From Maricaulis sp947259345 (lineage in GTDB: Bacteria; Pseudomonadota; Alphaproteobacteria; Caulobacterales; Maricaulaceae), in assembly GCA_965217205.1 (NCBI GenBank), contig OZ244254.1, positions 3,038,001 to 3,102,000 of the forward strand: a DNA stretch of 64,000 nt. The letters run 5' to 3'. Positions within the stretch are counted from its first letter, which is position 1. Each line of letters begins with the position of its first letter. Made by a program: the position numbers and the translations under genes. This document shows positions 17,207 through 26,101 of this stretch, piece by piece. The notes below the pieces were generated by a model. It had not been told where the DNA came from and did not search any database. It worked only from the letters and a program-made list of their open reading frames with translations.

Positions 17207-18124
17207 ATGACCCTTATCGGCGGCGACAACGGACAAGGCACGGCCCAAGACGACCTGGTGCGCGATTCCTCGGATCGCACCTTCATGCAGGATGTCGTCG
17301 AACCGTCCAAGGATGTTCCGGTCATCGTTGACTTCTGGGCGCCCTGGTGTGGCCCCTGTCGGCAATTGGGCCCGATGATCGAGAAATGCGTCCATGACGC
17401 AGGCGGCGCGGTCAAACTGGTGAAAATCAATATCGACGAGAATCCGGGCATCGCCCAGCAATTGCGGGTTCAATCCATCCCCGCAGTCTATGCCTTCAAG
17501 AATGGCCAGCCGGTGGACGGCTTTACCGGTGCGCTTCCGGAAAGCCAGATCAAGGATTTCATCGGCCGCATTTCCGGCAAGGGACCCAGCGAGGCGGAAA
17601 TCCGCGCCATGGTCGAACGGGGTCTCGCCGCCATCGAAACCGGGGACTTGCAAGGCGCATCCCAGGATTTCGGGACGGTTCTGCAGTCCGACCCCGGCCA
17701 TCCCGGCGCCATAGCCGGACTTGTCCGGGTCTGGCTGAAAGCCGGAGATGCCGACAAGGCCCGACAAATTCTCGCACAAGTGCCGGAAGACCGCGCCGAT
17801 GATCCCGCGATCGACGGTGCCCGCGCGGCGCTGGAACTGGCAACCGGTGCCCCCGCCGACGATGCAGCCACAGCGGCTTTGCGCCAGGCTGTTGCGGCGG
17901 ATTCCAGTGATCTCCAGGCCCGCTATGACCTTGCCGAAGCGCTCGTTGCGGCAGGCGATCACAAGGGCGCGGTCGACCAGTTGATCGCTATCACCGCGCT
18001 GGATCGCGAATGGAATGAGCAGGCCGCGCGGACCCTGCTTCTGAAAGTCTTCGACGCGGCCGGCCCGGCCTCCGAAGTGACCCGTGACGGACGTCGCCGT
18101 CTGTCCGCCATCCTGTTTTCCTGA
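17207..18124 (+). CDS. cnoX: Thioredoxin-TPR protein, CnoX/YbbN-like
   Basis: 305 residues. A thioredoxin domain (about 20-125) has active site WCGPC (47-51) and the cis-Pro segment SIPAVYAF. It is followed by TPR-like helices (130-305). This is the architecture of CnoX chaperedoxins, which protect substrates from oxidative aggregation and pass them to chaperones. Unlike E. coli YbbN, the redox CxxC is intact, as in Caulobacter-type CnoX, so it may also act as a reductase. No signal peptide: cytosolic. AAGGA lies six bases before the ATG. Trm112 follows 11 bases after the stop. Confidence 0.88.
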   Translation: MTLIGGDNGQGTAQDDLVRDSSDRTFMQDVVEPSKDVPVIVDFWAPWCGPCRQLGPMIEKCVHDAGGAVKLVKINIDENPGIAQQLRVQSIPAVYAFKNGQPVDGFTGALPESQIKDFIGRISGKGPSEAEIRAMVERGLAAIETGDLQGASQDFGTVLQSDPGHPGAIAGLVRVWLKAGDADKARQILAQVPEDRADDPAIDGARAALELATGAPADDAATAALRQAVAADSSDLQARYDLAEALVAAGDHKGAVDQLIAITALDREWNEQAARTLLLKVFDAAGPASEVTRDGRRRLSAILFS

Positions 18125-18135
18125 GGAGAGTGTCC

Positions 18136-18327
18136 ATGAGCGACGCCGAGACCCGCGAGATCGACCCGAAACTCCTGGAAATCCTGGTCTGCCCGGTGAC
18201 CCGCGAGACTTTGCACTTTGATCGCGAGGCCAATGAGCTGATCTCCAAGGGTGCCGGCCTCGCCTATCCGGTGCGCGATGGCATCCCCATCATGCTGCCC
18301 GACGAAGCCCGCAGACTTGAGGATTGA
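18136..18327 (+). CDS. Trm112-family small protein (UPF0434/YcaR-like)
   Basis: 63 residues. Start is the ATG at 18136 with GAGGAG upstream; the GTG six bases earlier lies too close to that site. The signature is LLEILVCPVTRETL, then YPVRDGIPIMLPDEA, the Trm112 zinc-ribbon-like fold. Only one Cys remains, as usual in this proteobacterial branch. In eukaryotes and archaea Trm112 activates methyltransferases; the bacterial partner is unclear. It sits between cnoX and a DUF971 gene in a tight run. Confidence 0.9.
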   Translation: MSDAETREIDPKLLEILVCPVTRETLHFDREANELISKGAGLAYPVRDGIPIMLPDEARRLED

Positions 18328-18329
18328 CC

Positions 18330-18632
18330 ATGTCACGCCCCTGGCCCGAGAAGCTGGACTTTTCAAGCACCGACAAGGCCCTTCATGCCCGCTTTGATGA
18401 CGGGGAGAGTTTCTCGATCCCGTTCGAGACCTTGCGCGTGGAAAGCCCGAGCGCTGAAGTCCAGGGCCATGGCGCCGGCCAGAAGAAAATCGTCACCGGC
18501 AAGGAGAATGTCGGCATCACAGCTGCGGAGCCTGTCGGACGTTATGCGGTCCGCCTGACCTTCGATGATGGACATGACAGCGGGATTTTCACCTGGGACT
18601 ATCTTTATGCGCTGGGAGAAGCCGCGCGCTGA
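18330..18632 (+). CDS. DUF971 (gamma-butyrobetaine hydroxylase-like N-terminal domain) protein
   Basis: 100 residues. Start is the ATG at 18330 with GAGGA six bases upstream. A TTG six bases earlier overlaps the Trm112 stop and is less likely. The fold signature is LHARFDDGESFSIPFETLRV near the N-terminus, ending FDDGHDSGIFTWDYLYALG, which is diagnostic of DUF971, a domain associated with Fe-S assembly factors (ApbC/Mrp) in many bacteria. No hydroxylase domain is attached. Likely in the same transcript as cnoX and Trm112. Confidence 0.88.
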   Translation: MSRPWPEKLDFSSTDKALHARFDDGESFSIPFETLRVESPSAEVQGHGAGQKKIVTGKENVGITAAEPVGRYAVRLTFDDGHDSGIFTWDYLYALGEAAR

Positions 18633-18655
18633 TTCAACCGGCGAGGACACAGGGT

Positions 18656-19633
18656 ATGACCGCAAAGACCTGGCGCTGGGGCATGATCGGATGCGGTGAC
18701 GTGACCGAGCGCAAGAGTGGCCCGGCCTACCAGCAGGCCCGGAACAGCGAATTGGTCGCGGTCTGGGCCCGGCGCCCGGAACAGGCGACAGCCTATGCCG
18801 CCAGGCACCGGGTCGCGACGGTTTGCGCGAACCTCGAAGACCTGCTGAACCACGATACGGTTGATGCGATCTATATCGCCACACCGCCTGCTTCCCACCC
18901 GGAACTCGCTGAAAAGGTCGCCGGCGCGGGCAAACCCTGTTGTATCGAAAAGCCGCTGGCCAATACCGGGGTCGAGACGGAGGCCATCACCAGCGCTTTT
19001 GAAGCCGCCGGTCAGCCGCTATTTGTGGCCTACTACCGACGCAGTCTGCCGCGCTTCGCCCAAATTGGTGCATGGATTGACGCCGGCGAGATCGGGGCGG
19101 TCCGGCATGTTGAGTGGCGACTGACCCGCGAGCCCAACGCAACCGATCTCGCCGGCCTGCCGAACTGGCGAACGGAAATCGAGGCGGCGCCGGGTGGCTA
19201 TTTTGACGATCTCGCCTGTCACGGGCTCGACCTGTTCGACCATTTGATTGGCCCGCTCGTCGAGGCTTCCGGGCAAGCAACTCACCAACACACACTCTAC
19301 ACCAGCCCCAGCGCATTTGCGGCCAGTTGGCAGCATGCAAACGGGGCGACCGGCAGCGGGTTCTGGAATTTCGCCGCCTTCGGACATGAGGATCATGTGC
19401 GCATTCTGGGCTCGCATGGCGAGATTCGCTTCTCGGTCTTCGACGATGCCGCCCTCGAAGTGGTCACCGAGGCCGGCACGACACGGATCATGATCGACAA
19501 TCCGGATCCGGTTCAGCTGCCGCACGTGGAAGGCATGGTCACTCACCTCAATGGCGGTGCGCCTCACCCCTCGCTGGCCTCAAACAGCCTGCGAATCGCG
19601 CGCGCGCTAGATGCCATACGGGGCCCACGCTGA
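18656..19633 (+). CDS. Gfo/Idh/MocA-family oxidoreductase
   Basis: 325 residues. The N-terminal Rossmann fold has WGMIGCGDVTERK (8-20) and IATPPASHPE; the sugar-binding half carries the conserved EKPLA (catalytic Lys) and GGYFDDLACHGLDLFDHL. NAD(P)-dependent dehydrogenase of sugars or cyclitols; substrate not predictable. There is a 23-base gap from DUF971 with weak ribosome-binding sequence (GAGGACACAGGGT). Its neighbours give no pathway context. Confidence 0.9.
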   Translation: MTAKTWRWGMIGCGDVTERKSGPAYQQARNSELVAVWARRPEQATAYAARHRVATVCANLEDLLNHDTVDAIYIATPPASHPELAEKVAGAGKPCCIEKPLANTGVETEAITSAFEAAGQPLFVAYYRRSLPRFAQIGAWIDAGEIGAVRHVEWRLTREPNATDLAGLPNWRTEIEAAPGGYFDDLACHGLDLFDHLIGPLVEASGQATHQHTLYTSPSAFAASWQHANGATGSGFWNFAAFGHEDHVRILGSHGEIRFSVFDDAALEVVTEAGTTRIMIDNPDPVQLPHVEGMVTHLNGGAPHPSLASNSLRIARALDAIRGPR

Positions 19634-19699
19634 AGGACAGTTGAGGGACAAGGCCGCCGGACCGCGCTAAATTGATGGCAAGACAGTCCGGAGACCTTC

Positions 19700-20248
19700 A
19701 TGTTGCCTGCCATCATTCCGCGTACCGCGCGACCTGCCCTGCTCGCTGCGACGAGCCTGTTCATTGCACTCCAGAGCGCACCGGCCCTGGCCGGGCCAGA
19801 GGATTTCGGGGCCGGGCCGCTGATCGCTGATTATGGTCAAATCGCCGCTGTCGACATGACCTCGGCCCTGCCGGACAACAGCGTCTTCCAGATCGCCTTC
19901 GACAGCGCCACGCGCTCCGATACCGACAGCCTCAACCGCACGCTGACCAGCGCCGCGCGCTTTCTCAACATGCATGTCGCCAACGGCGTTGAAGCAGGTA
20001 ACCTCCACCTCGCCATCGTCATTCATGGCGGCGCCGTGCATGACGTCGCCGGCGAAAGCGCGGCCGGCAATGCGGACCTGGTCGCGACCCTGCTCACGCA
20101 TGGCGTTCGGGTGATCGTCTGCGGTCAGAGTGCGGCCTATTACGACGTTTCGCGCGAAGACCTTCTGCCTGGCGTGGAAATGGCGCTCTCAGCGATGACC
20201 GCCCACGCCTTGCTGCAGCAGGACGGGTATACGCTCAACCCGTTTTGA
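19700..20248 (+). CDS. Exported DsrE-like protein
   Basis: 182 residues. A signal peptide (about 1-31, hydrophobic LLAATSLFIALQSAPALA) is followed by a fold resembling DsrE/DsrF sulfur-relay proteins, with HLAIVIHGGAV, LLTHGVRVIVCGQSAAY and a C-terminal ALSAMTAHALLQQDGYTL. A single conserved Cys in VIVCGQ matches periplasmic DsrE-family members. Function is unknown. GGAGA lies six bases before the ATG. Convergent with the ubiH-type gene, 27 bases between stops. Confidence 0.75.
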   Translation: MLPAIIPRTARPALLAATSLFIALQSAPALAGPEDFGAGPLIADYGQIAAVDMTSALPDNSVFQIAFDSATRSDTDSLNRTLTSAARFLNMHVANGVEAGNLHLAIVIHGGAVHDVAGESAAGNADLVATLLTHGVRVIVCGQSAAYYDVSREDLLPGVEMALSAMTAHALLQQDGYTLNPF

Positions 20249-20275
20249 TCCTGTCGCGCCCCGAAAGCCGGTCGC

Positions 20276-21550
20276 TTAAGCAGCATCCAGACGCTGACCC
20301 TTGAGCAGTCGGGGCGGATCGCCCGTTTCGCCGCCAGCCTGGCGCATGAAAAAGCGCCGGGCCGGGCCGATCTTGTTGACCAGGGACAGGCCCAAGCCGC
20401 GCAATTGGCGAAGCGGCTCGATATCGTTCGAGAAGAGCCGGTTGAAGATATCCGTCCCCGCTGCCAGCGTCGCACTGTCAAATTTGCGCCAATCCTCATA
20501 GCGCCGCAGCGTTAGGAGTGCGCCGATATCCAGACCGACGCGCCGGGCCTCGCCAACCACTTCGGCCAAGGCGGCGGCGTCACGAATACCCAGATTGAAG
20601 CCCTGCCCCGCGAGCGGGTGAATGCCGCGTGCCGCATCGCCGACAAAGGCCACACGCTCCTCGCAGAATCGCTCGGCATATTTCAGCCCCAGCGGATAGG
20701 CGAAACGCGGCCCTTCCGGACGCACATCGCCGAGGAAATCACCAAAGCGATTCTCGAGCTCTTCCTGGAAGACGGCCTCCGGAGCGTCCTTCAGCGCATC
20801 GGCAACGGCATCCGGCTCGGTCCAGACGAGGGAGGCCCGGTTGTCAGGAAGCGGCAGGATGGCAAAGGGGCCTGACGGCAGGAAATACTCATAGGCCACG
20901 CCATTATGCGGCTCGGAATGTCGGACCGTGGCAACAAGGCCTTTCTGACCATATTGCCAACCGGCGGTACGGATTCCTTCCTGCCGGCGTCGGGGCGAAA
21001 ACTTGCCGTCACAGGCAACCAGAAGCTGGCCGGACAGATAGCGGCCATCCTCCAGGAAAAGGTCGACGCCGTCCCCGCGCGTCTCATGCCGCTCCGCCCG
21101 CGCCGGCGCAAAGACCTTGATGCCCGGGCGGGCCTTGATGGCCTGGATCAGGGCGAAACGGGAATGCCGGTTCTCCGCCATCCAGCCGAGCGGCTCACCG
21201 TGTTCGCCTTCGGAGATCTCGCGGCGATCGAAATGCAGTGTGTGCGGGCCGGGTCCACCGGGCTTATCGCCCCCATAGGGGCGCCCGTCGCAGACCAGGA
21301 TATGCTCGATCCGCTGGGTGTATGGCTTGAGAAACTCGGCCACGCCCAGAGCTTCGAACATGCGCCAGGACGTATAAGCAAGCGCTGAGGCCCGACCATC
21401 AAAGCTCGGCGCCAGCTGGTCCTCGATCTCCAGCGCGTCGACAAGGGCCACACTCAGCCCGGCCTGATCCATGGCCAGGGCCAGGGTCATGCCGGCCAGG
21501 CCACCGCCGGCGATCACAACATCGCCATCAAATTCTGCTGACTTCATCAT
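20276..21550 (-). CDS. UbiH/UbiF/VisC/COQ6-family FAD hydroxylase
   Basis: 424 residues; a class A flavoprotein monooxygenase that hydroxylates the ubiquinone ring. The dinucleotide motif GGGLAG is at 15-20, FDGRASALA follows, and VAFVGDAARGIHPLAGQGFN is the GD motif that contacts FAD ribose and is typical of the Ubi branch. The last 60 residues contain the IEPLRQLRGLGL helix of the family. Which ring position it attacks (UbiH, F, I or L role) cannot be read from the sequence. Two ATGs sit in tandem at 21550 and 21547, with no strong ribosome site. Confidence 0.92.
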   Translation of the reverse strand: MMKSAEFDGDVVIAGGGLAGMTLALAMDQAGLSVALVDALEIEDQLAPSFDGRASALAYTSWRMFEALGVAEFLKPYTQRIEHILVCDGRPYGGDKPGGPGPHTLHFDRREISEGEHGEPLGWMAENRHSRFALIQAIKARPGIKVFAPARAERHETRGDGVDLFLEDGRYLSGQLLVACDGKFSPRRRQEGIRTAGWQYGQKGLVATVRHSEPHNGVAYEYFLPSGPFAILPLPDNRASLVWTEPDAVADALKDAPEAVFQEELENRFGDFLGDVRPEGPRFAYPLGLKYAERFCEERVAFVGDAARGIHPLAGQGFNLGIRDAAALAEVVGEARRVGLDIGALLTLRRYEDWRKFDSATLAAGTDIFNRLFSNDIEPLRQLRGLGLSLVNKIGPARRFFMRQAGGETGDPPRLLKGQRLDAA

Positions 21551-21607
21551 GCAGGCAGAATAAGCGCTTTGTTGACGGTGAAAAGCGGCCAGAGCGTCGC
21601 AGCGCTG

Positions 21608-21622
21608 TTAACCTTTGTTTAC
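21608..21622. promoter_or_regulatory. CtrA-like half-perfect box upstream of ftsK
   Basis: TTAACCTTTGTTTAC matches TTAA-N7-TTAA in seven of eight defined positions, 35-49 bases before the ftsK ATG and about 58 bases from the divergent ubiH-type start. ftsK being cell-cycle regulated makes it plausible; the mismatch in the second half-site keeps it tentative. Confidence 0.35.
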
Positions 21623-21656
21623 CGCCCGGGAAGACTTGCAGCGTTAGGACGACAGG

Positions 21657-24080
21657 ATGAGCCGCAAACCTTCGACCCGCAAAGCCAAGACTCCCAAGGC
21701 CGTAGCCAAGCCGACGCCGCGCTGGCGGCTGCGCCTTGCAGATATTGCCTTTGGCTGCCTGATGCTGGCTGGCGGTGTCTTCCTGATGGTCTCGCTGCTG
21801 ACCCACAACGTGCTCGATCCAAGCTGGAATGTCGCGTCGGATGGCGAAATCGGAAACTGGATGGGGCGCCCGGGTGCGACCGTCAGTGACGCCTTCTTGC
21901 AGGCACTCGGCTGGGCGGCGGGCGGACCCGCCATCGCCCTTGCCATCTGGGGCGGCATCCTGATCTGGCGAACGCCGCAGCCTCGCAGCGGGTCAGTGGC
22001 GATTTTCCGCTGGTTTTTCGCCGGGCTGGGCACAACCGGGTTTGCCGCCGCAGTCGCATCCTTGCCCGTACCGCAAGCCTGGCCACTTGCGCCGGGTCTG
22101 GGCGGCGTGATCGGCGATGCCGCACTGACCTCACTGGCCTCACTGCCGGCGCGACTGGATTTGCCTGTGCCGGTCGCCCTGGCGGCCGGTTTTGCGCTGC
22201 TTCTGTCGATTGCCGGTATCTTCTTCACCTTCGGCCTGCGCGCCCGCGACCTCACCAATGCGGTGGATGCCGGCGGCCTGGCCTGGGCCACGCTGCGGGT
22301 CTGGTTCGACCAATTGCGCGGACGCCTCGGCGGATGGGGTCGAGAGGCGCACGAAGATGACGAGGATGAACCGGACGGAGACCGCCACGAAGAACCCGTT
22401 CTGAGACGCGCCATGCGGGCCGCAGACTCCGGACCTGCACCCACCGCGGCACGCGCCGGCGAGCCGGACCCCTCTCCCCATAACCCGTCGGTCAAGGTGG
22501 CTCCCTCGCGCAAGTCCAAGGCATCGGATCGGGATGTCAGGGAAGCCCAGGGGGCGCTGCCCTTCGCGCGCAGCGAAGGGTTCAAACTGCCGCGGCTGGA
22601 CTTGTTGACCAAGCCGAGCGTGCGCAATGACGCCGTCGACGAACTGGCCCTGCGCCAGAATGCTGAGCTTCTTCAAGGCGTTTTGTCGGATTTCGGCGTG
22701 AAGGGCGAAATTGTCCAGGTGCGCCCCGGCCCGGTCGTTACCCTGTATGAATTCGAACCCGCACCGGGGGTGAAGTCCTCGCGCGTCATCAATCTGGCCG
22801 ATGATATCGCCCGCTCGATGAGCACGATGGCCGCGCGCGTCGCCGTCGTCCCCGGCCGCAATGCGATCGGGATCGAACTGCCAAACCCCAAACGCGAAAC
22901 TGTTTTCCTGCGCGCCCTGTTCAATTCCAAGGCCTTTGAGGACGCCAAGGCCGAACTGCCGTTCACGCTCGGTGAGACGATTGGCGGCGAACCCTTTGTC
23001 GCCGACCTTGCCCGCATGCCGCACCTGCTGATCGCCGGCACCACGGGCTCGGGCAAATCGGTCGGTATCAATGCCATGATCCTGTCCCTGCTCTACCGGC
23101 TGCCGCCGGAAGACTGCCGGATGATCATGATCGACCCGAAAATGCTGGAACTCTCGGTCTATGACGGCATTCCACACCTTCTGAGCCCGGTCGTCACCGA
23201 TCCCAAGAAGGCCGTCGTCGCGCTGAAATGGGCTGTGCGCGAGATGGAGAGCCGCTATCTGCGCATGTCCAAGGTCGGTGTGCGCAATGTCGCCGGCTTC
23301 AATGAGCGCGTGGCCGAAGCCCTGGCGAGCGGTGAGGAACTCTCACGCACGGTCCAGACCGGGTATGACAAGGAAAGCGGCGAACCGGTCTTCGAGACCG
23401 AGACCATTACCGCCGAGAAAATGCCCTATATCGTCGTCGTGATCGACGAAATGGCCGATCTCATGATGGTCGCCGGCAAGGAGATCGAAGGCGCCGTCCA
23501 GCGCCTGGCTCAAATGGCCCGCGCCGCCGGCATTCACCTGGTCACAGCCACACAACGCCCCTCGGTCGATGTCATCACCGGCACGATCAAGGCCAATTTC
23601 CCGACCCGGATCTCCTATTCGGTCACCTCCAAGATCGACAGCCGCACCATTCTGGGCGAGCAGGGCGCTGAACAGCTGCTCGGCATGGGCGACCTGCTCT
23701 ACATGGCCTCCGGTGGCCGACTGCGGCGCCTTCACGGTCCTTTCGTTTCGGACAAGGAGGTTGAGGACGTAGCAGCCTTCCTGAAAAAGCAGGGCGCGCC
23801 GGAGTATCTCGAAGCGGTCACAGCGGGCGGGGATGATGACGAGGGCGGTCTGCCCGGCATGGATGACGGCGAAGGCAGTGGAGATGCCCTGTTCGACCAG
23901 GCCGTTGCCGTCGTGGCCCGTGATCGCAAAGCGTCGACCTCCTATATCCAGCGCCGCCTGCAGATTGGCTATAACCGCGCCGCCACGCTGATCGAGCGAT
24001 TGGAAGAAGAAGGCATGATCGGCCCCGCCGACCATGCCGGCCGCCGCGAGATCTACCTGCCGGAACATGGCGATAGCTGA
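21657..24080 (+). CDS. ftsK: DNA translocase FtsK
   Basis: 807 residues. Hydrophobic segments lie at about 27-50, 82-105, 117-140 and 172-194 (inner membrane anchor at the septum), followed by a short acidic/Pro linker (230-300) and the RecA-like motor. Walker A is GTTGSGKS (461-468) and Walker B VVVIDEMADL (593-602). The C-terminal winged-helix gamma domain (about 735-800, STSYIQRRLQIGYNRAATLIE) recognises KOPS sites and activates XerCD. The protein pumps terminus DNA through the closing septum. Length is normal for alphaproteobacterial FtsK. Upstream AT-rich sequence contains a CtrA-like box. Confidence 0.97.
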   Translation: MSRKPSTRKAKTPKAVAKPTPRWRLRLADIAFGCLMLAGGVFLMVSLLTHNVLDPSWNVASDGEIGNWMGRPGATVSDAFLQALGWAAGGPAIALAIWGGILIWRTPQPRSGSVAIFRWFFAGLGTTGFAAAVASLPVPQAWPLAPGLGGVIGDAALTSLASLPARLDLPVPVALAAGFALLLSIAGIFFTFGLRARDLTNAVDAGGLAWATLRVWFDQLRGRLGGWGREAHEDDEDEPDGDRHEEPVLRRAMRAADSGPAPTAARAGEPDPSPHNPSVKVAPSRKSKASDRDVREAQGALPFARSEGFKLPRLDLLTKPSVRNDAVDELALRQNAELLQGVLSDFGVKGEIVQVRPGPVVTLYEFEPAPGVKSSRVINLADDIARSMSTMAARVAVVPGRNAIGIELPNPKRETVFLRALFNSKAFEDAKAELPFTLGETIGGEPFVADLARMPHLLIAGTTGSGKSVGINAMILSLLYRLPPEDCRMIMIDPKMLELSVYDGIPHLLSPVVTDPKKAVVALKWAVREMESRYLRMSKVGVRNVAGFNERVAEALASGEELSRTVQTGYDKESGEPVFETETITAEKMPYIVVVIDEMADLMMVAGKEIEGAVQRLAQMARAAGIHLVTATQRPSVDVITGTIKANFPTRISYSVTSKIDSRTILGEQGAEQLLGMGDLLYMASGGRLRRLHGPFVSDKEVEDVAAFLKKQGAPEYLEAVTAGGDDDEGGLPGMDDGEGSGDALFDQAVAVVARDRKASTSYIQRRLQIGYNRAATLIERLEEEGMIGPADHAGRREIYLPEHGDS

Positions 24081-24152
24081 GCCGGTCCTCACCGGTTCGT
24101 GAATGGCCCTGGAACCAAGCACCTGCGAGCTTGCGGACGCTGGGGGGCAGGA

Positions 24153-25043
24153 ATGAGGGGACGCATCTTGAAAATGATCTATATCGCGGCCGGCCTTGCG
24201 CTGGCCGGAGCGAGCACCGTCGCTCAGGACAGACCGTCGGCGATCGAGCTATGGCGCACCGAAAATGTACAGCGGCCCGAAGCCGTGCACGTGCCGGAAG
24301 GCAGTGACTGGGCCTATATCGGCAATCAGGGGCCCGCCAGCGAGTCCGAAGAGCCGGAGGCGAACGGTTTCCTCTCCCGCCTGAACCTGGTGACCGGGGA
24401 ATGGCAGGGCCGCTGGGTCGAGGGCTATGTCAGCCCGCTCGGTATTGTGTCCGCCAATGGTCGCCTCTTCATGATTGAAGGCGCCCGGACCCTCGTGGCC
24501 ATGGACCTGGATACAGGCGCGGAACTCGAGCGCTGGGATTTCGCTCATGACGATGTCGTGCTGAACGATATCGCCATCGACCCGAGTGGCCGTATCTGGA
24601 TCACAGATACGCGAGGGGGGGCCCTCTACACGCTGCAGGACGGCGAATGGGAGCGGGTTTTCGACGATGATCGCTTCACTGGCGCCAATGGCGTGGAGTA
24701 TGTCGATGGCTGGATCTATGTTGTCACCTCCAGCGGGGAAGGTCGGCTGATCCGGATCGACCCCGATACGCTCGATCTGACTGTCCTGCTGGAGAATGAA
24801 GGCTCGCTCGACGGTGTGGTCACTGATGGTCGCGGCGGACTTGTGCTCAGCGACCTTCGCGGTCGCCTGTTGCACTGGTCCGAAGCCCAGGGTCTGACCG
24901 TCCTTGACGGGTATGAGGATGAGGAGATCATGCTCAACTCGATCGGCGGAACGCCGGACGGGCGCTTCATTTTTGCGCCGCACTGGCGATCTTCCCGACT
25001 CTCCGCCTATGAGGTCCGCTATCCGGACTTGGGCCGCAACTGA
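24153..25043 (+). CDS. Exported SMP-30/gluconolactonase-like beta-propeller protein
   Basis: About 296 residues from the ATG at 24153 (GCAGGA just upstream), giving the signal peptide MRGRILKMIYIAAGLALAGA cleaved near Ala-Gln. The frame is open from a GTG at 24099. Repeated blades (GRLFMIEGARTLVAMDLDTG, GRIWITDTRGGALYTL, GGLVLSDLRGRLLHW) form a six-bladed propeller like SMP-30/lactonase proteins. The metal-binding residues of true gluconolactonases are not clearly recognisable, so the enzymatic role is open. Located periplasmically, between ftsK and lolA. Confidence 0.75.
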   Translation: MRGRILKMIYIAAGLALAGASTVAQDRPSAIELWRTENVQRPEAVHVPEGSDWAYIGNQGPASESEEPEANGFLSRLNLVTGEWQGRWVEGYVSPLGIVSANGRLFMIEGARTLVAMDLDTGAELERWDFAHDDVVLNDIAIDPSGRIWITDTRGGALYTLQDGEWERVFDDDRFTGANGVEYVDGWIYVVTSSGEGRLIRIDPDTLDLTVLLENEGSLDGVVTDGRGGLVLSDLRGRLLHWSEAQGLTVLDGYEDEEIMLNSIGGTPDGRFIFAPHWRSSRLSAYEVRYPDLGRN

Positions 25044-25119
25044 AACGGGGTGCTGCGGCTGAGCAGGACATGAACATCGCGGTCTTGCTCACGCCGCATT
25101 CCCGGGCCAGCTTGGCATC

Positions 25120-25791
25120 ATGATTATACTGCTTGCTTCCCTGGCCTTTCTGCAGGCCTCCGACCCAGCTGCGGCGGCTGAGCAGCCTGACTTGGCAGAG
25201 TCGGCGGCTCAGGCGTCTTCGGACACATCCGGTGCCGAGCTCGACCGGGATCAAGTCCTGGCCGGGATCAACACCTATCTGAACTCGGTGGAGACGCTCC
25301 AGTCACGCTTTATCCAGATTGCGCCGGACGGATCGTTCGCGGAGGGGAATCTGGCCCTGGCGCGGCCGGGTCGGCTGCGCCTCGACTATGATGATCCCAA
25401 TCCGTTGCGCATCATTGCCGATGGCACCACGGTCGCGGTGGAAGACCAGGCGCTGGAAACCGTCGACCGGATACCGCTGCGCTCAACCCCGCTCTGGTGG
25501 CTGCTCAAACCAGAAATTGACATCGAATCCGACGCGGCCATCGTCTCGATGGAGCGTGAGTTCGGATTTCTGTATCTCACACTGCGCGACCCGTCGGGGG
25601 AGATGGAAGGCGAAATCATGTTCGTCTTTGCGGAACCGAATTACGAACTGCGTGAATGGTATGTCACGGATGCGCTTGGGGAAATTACGCGGGTCAGCCT
25701 GACTGATGTGCAGTCTGGCATGCGCCTCAACCCGCGCCTATTCGTCATTCCGGAACCCGAAGACCGCCGCGATTCCCGTCGTGGTCGATGA
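25120..25791 (+). CDS. lolA: Outer-membrane lipoprotein carrier protein LolA
   Basis: 223 residues. A short signal peptide (MIILLASLAFLQASDPAAAA) precedes a LolA half-barrel. Diagnostic segments are YLNSVETLQSRFIQIAPDG, GRLRLDYDDPNPLRIIADG and LRSTPLWWLLK. It shuttles lipoproteins released by LolCDE across the periplasm to the outer membrane. This window encodes several lipoproteins that would be its cargo (LptE, MltA, DUF3576). ftsK followed by lolA is a common alphaproteobacterial order. The C-terminus is Arg/Asp-rich, and T-rich sequence follows the stop. Confidence 0.9.
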   Translation: MIILLASLAFLQASDPAAAAEQPDLAESAAQASSDTSGAELDRDQVLAGINTYLNSVETLQSRFIQIAPDGSFAEGNLALARPGRLRLDYDDPNPLRIIADGTTVAVEDQALETVDRIPLRSTPLWWLLKPEIDIESDAAIVSMEREFGFLYLTLRDPSGEMEGEIMFVFAEPNYELREWYVTDALGEITRVSLTDVQSGMRLNPRLFVIPEPEDRRDSRRGR

Positions 25792-26101
25792 TCAATTGAG
25801 GCTTTTTCGACACACGCAATTCCTTTCTCATTTTTTATTTGTAAAAGACCGGACGCTGTGGCGTTATTGTTACGCTGACTGAGAGGCGATGGATCGGCGT
25901 CGTCCCCCCGCTTGCGGATCCTGACCTCAGTCGCGCCGGATTGATCCCCTCCCGGCGCTGCGCTCGAACAGACAAGCGCATGGCTTTGCGCCCGGTCTCC
26001 TCCCCCTCGAGACCGGGCGCAATTCGTTTGGGGACACCATCAACCCGATCACACGCACCTTCGCCCTGTTGCGCGGCGGGAATGAGGGTTAAATACGCCT
26101 C
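25792..26101. other. 310-base intergenic region with two strong stem-loops
   Basis: After an AT-rich patch (about 25800-25850) there are two inverted repeats. GACTGAG (25877-25883) pairs with CTCAGTC (25926-25932), with inner GGATC/GATCC (25891-25895 and 25917-25921). A perfect 14-bp repeat, TTGCGCCCGGTCTC (25986-25999) with GAGACCGGGCGCAA (26009-26022), encloses a nine-base C-rich loop. No T-tract follows either one, and I see no coding frame. They may be the lolA transcript end, the leader of the next gene, or an sRNA. Confidence 0.5.

Noticed and set aside
22140..23177. 345-codon minus frame opposite ftsK
   Set aside because: Shadow frame over the FtsK linker and motor.
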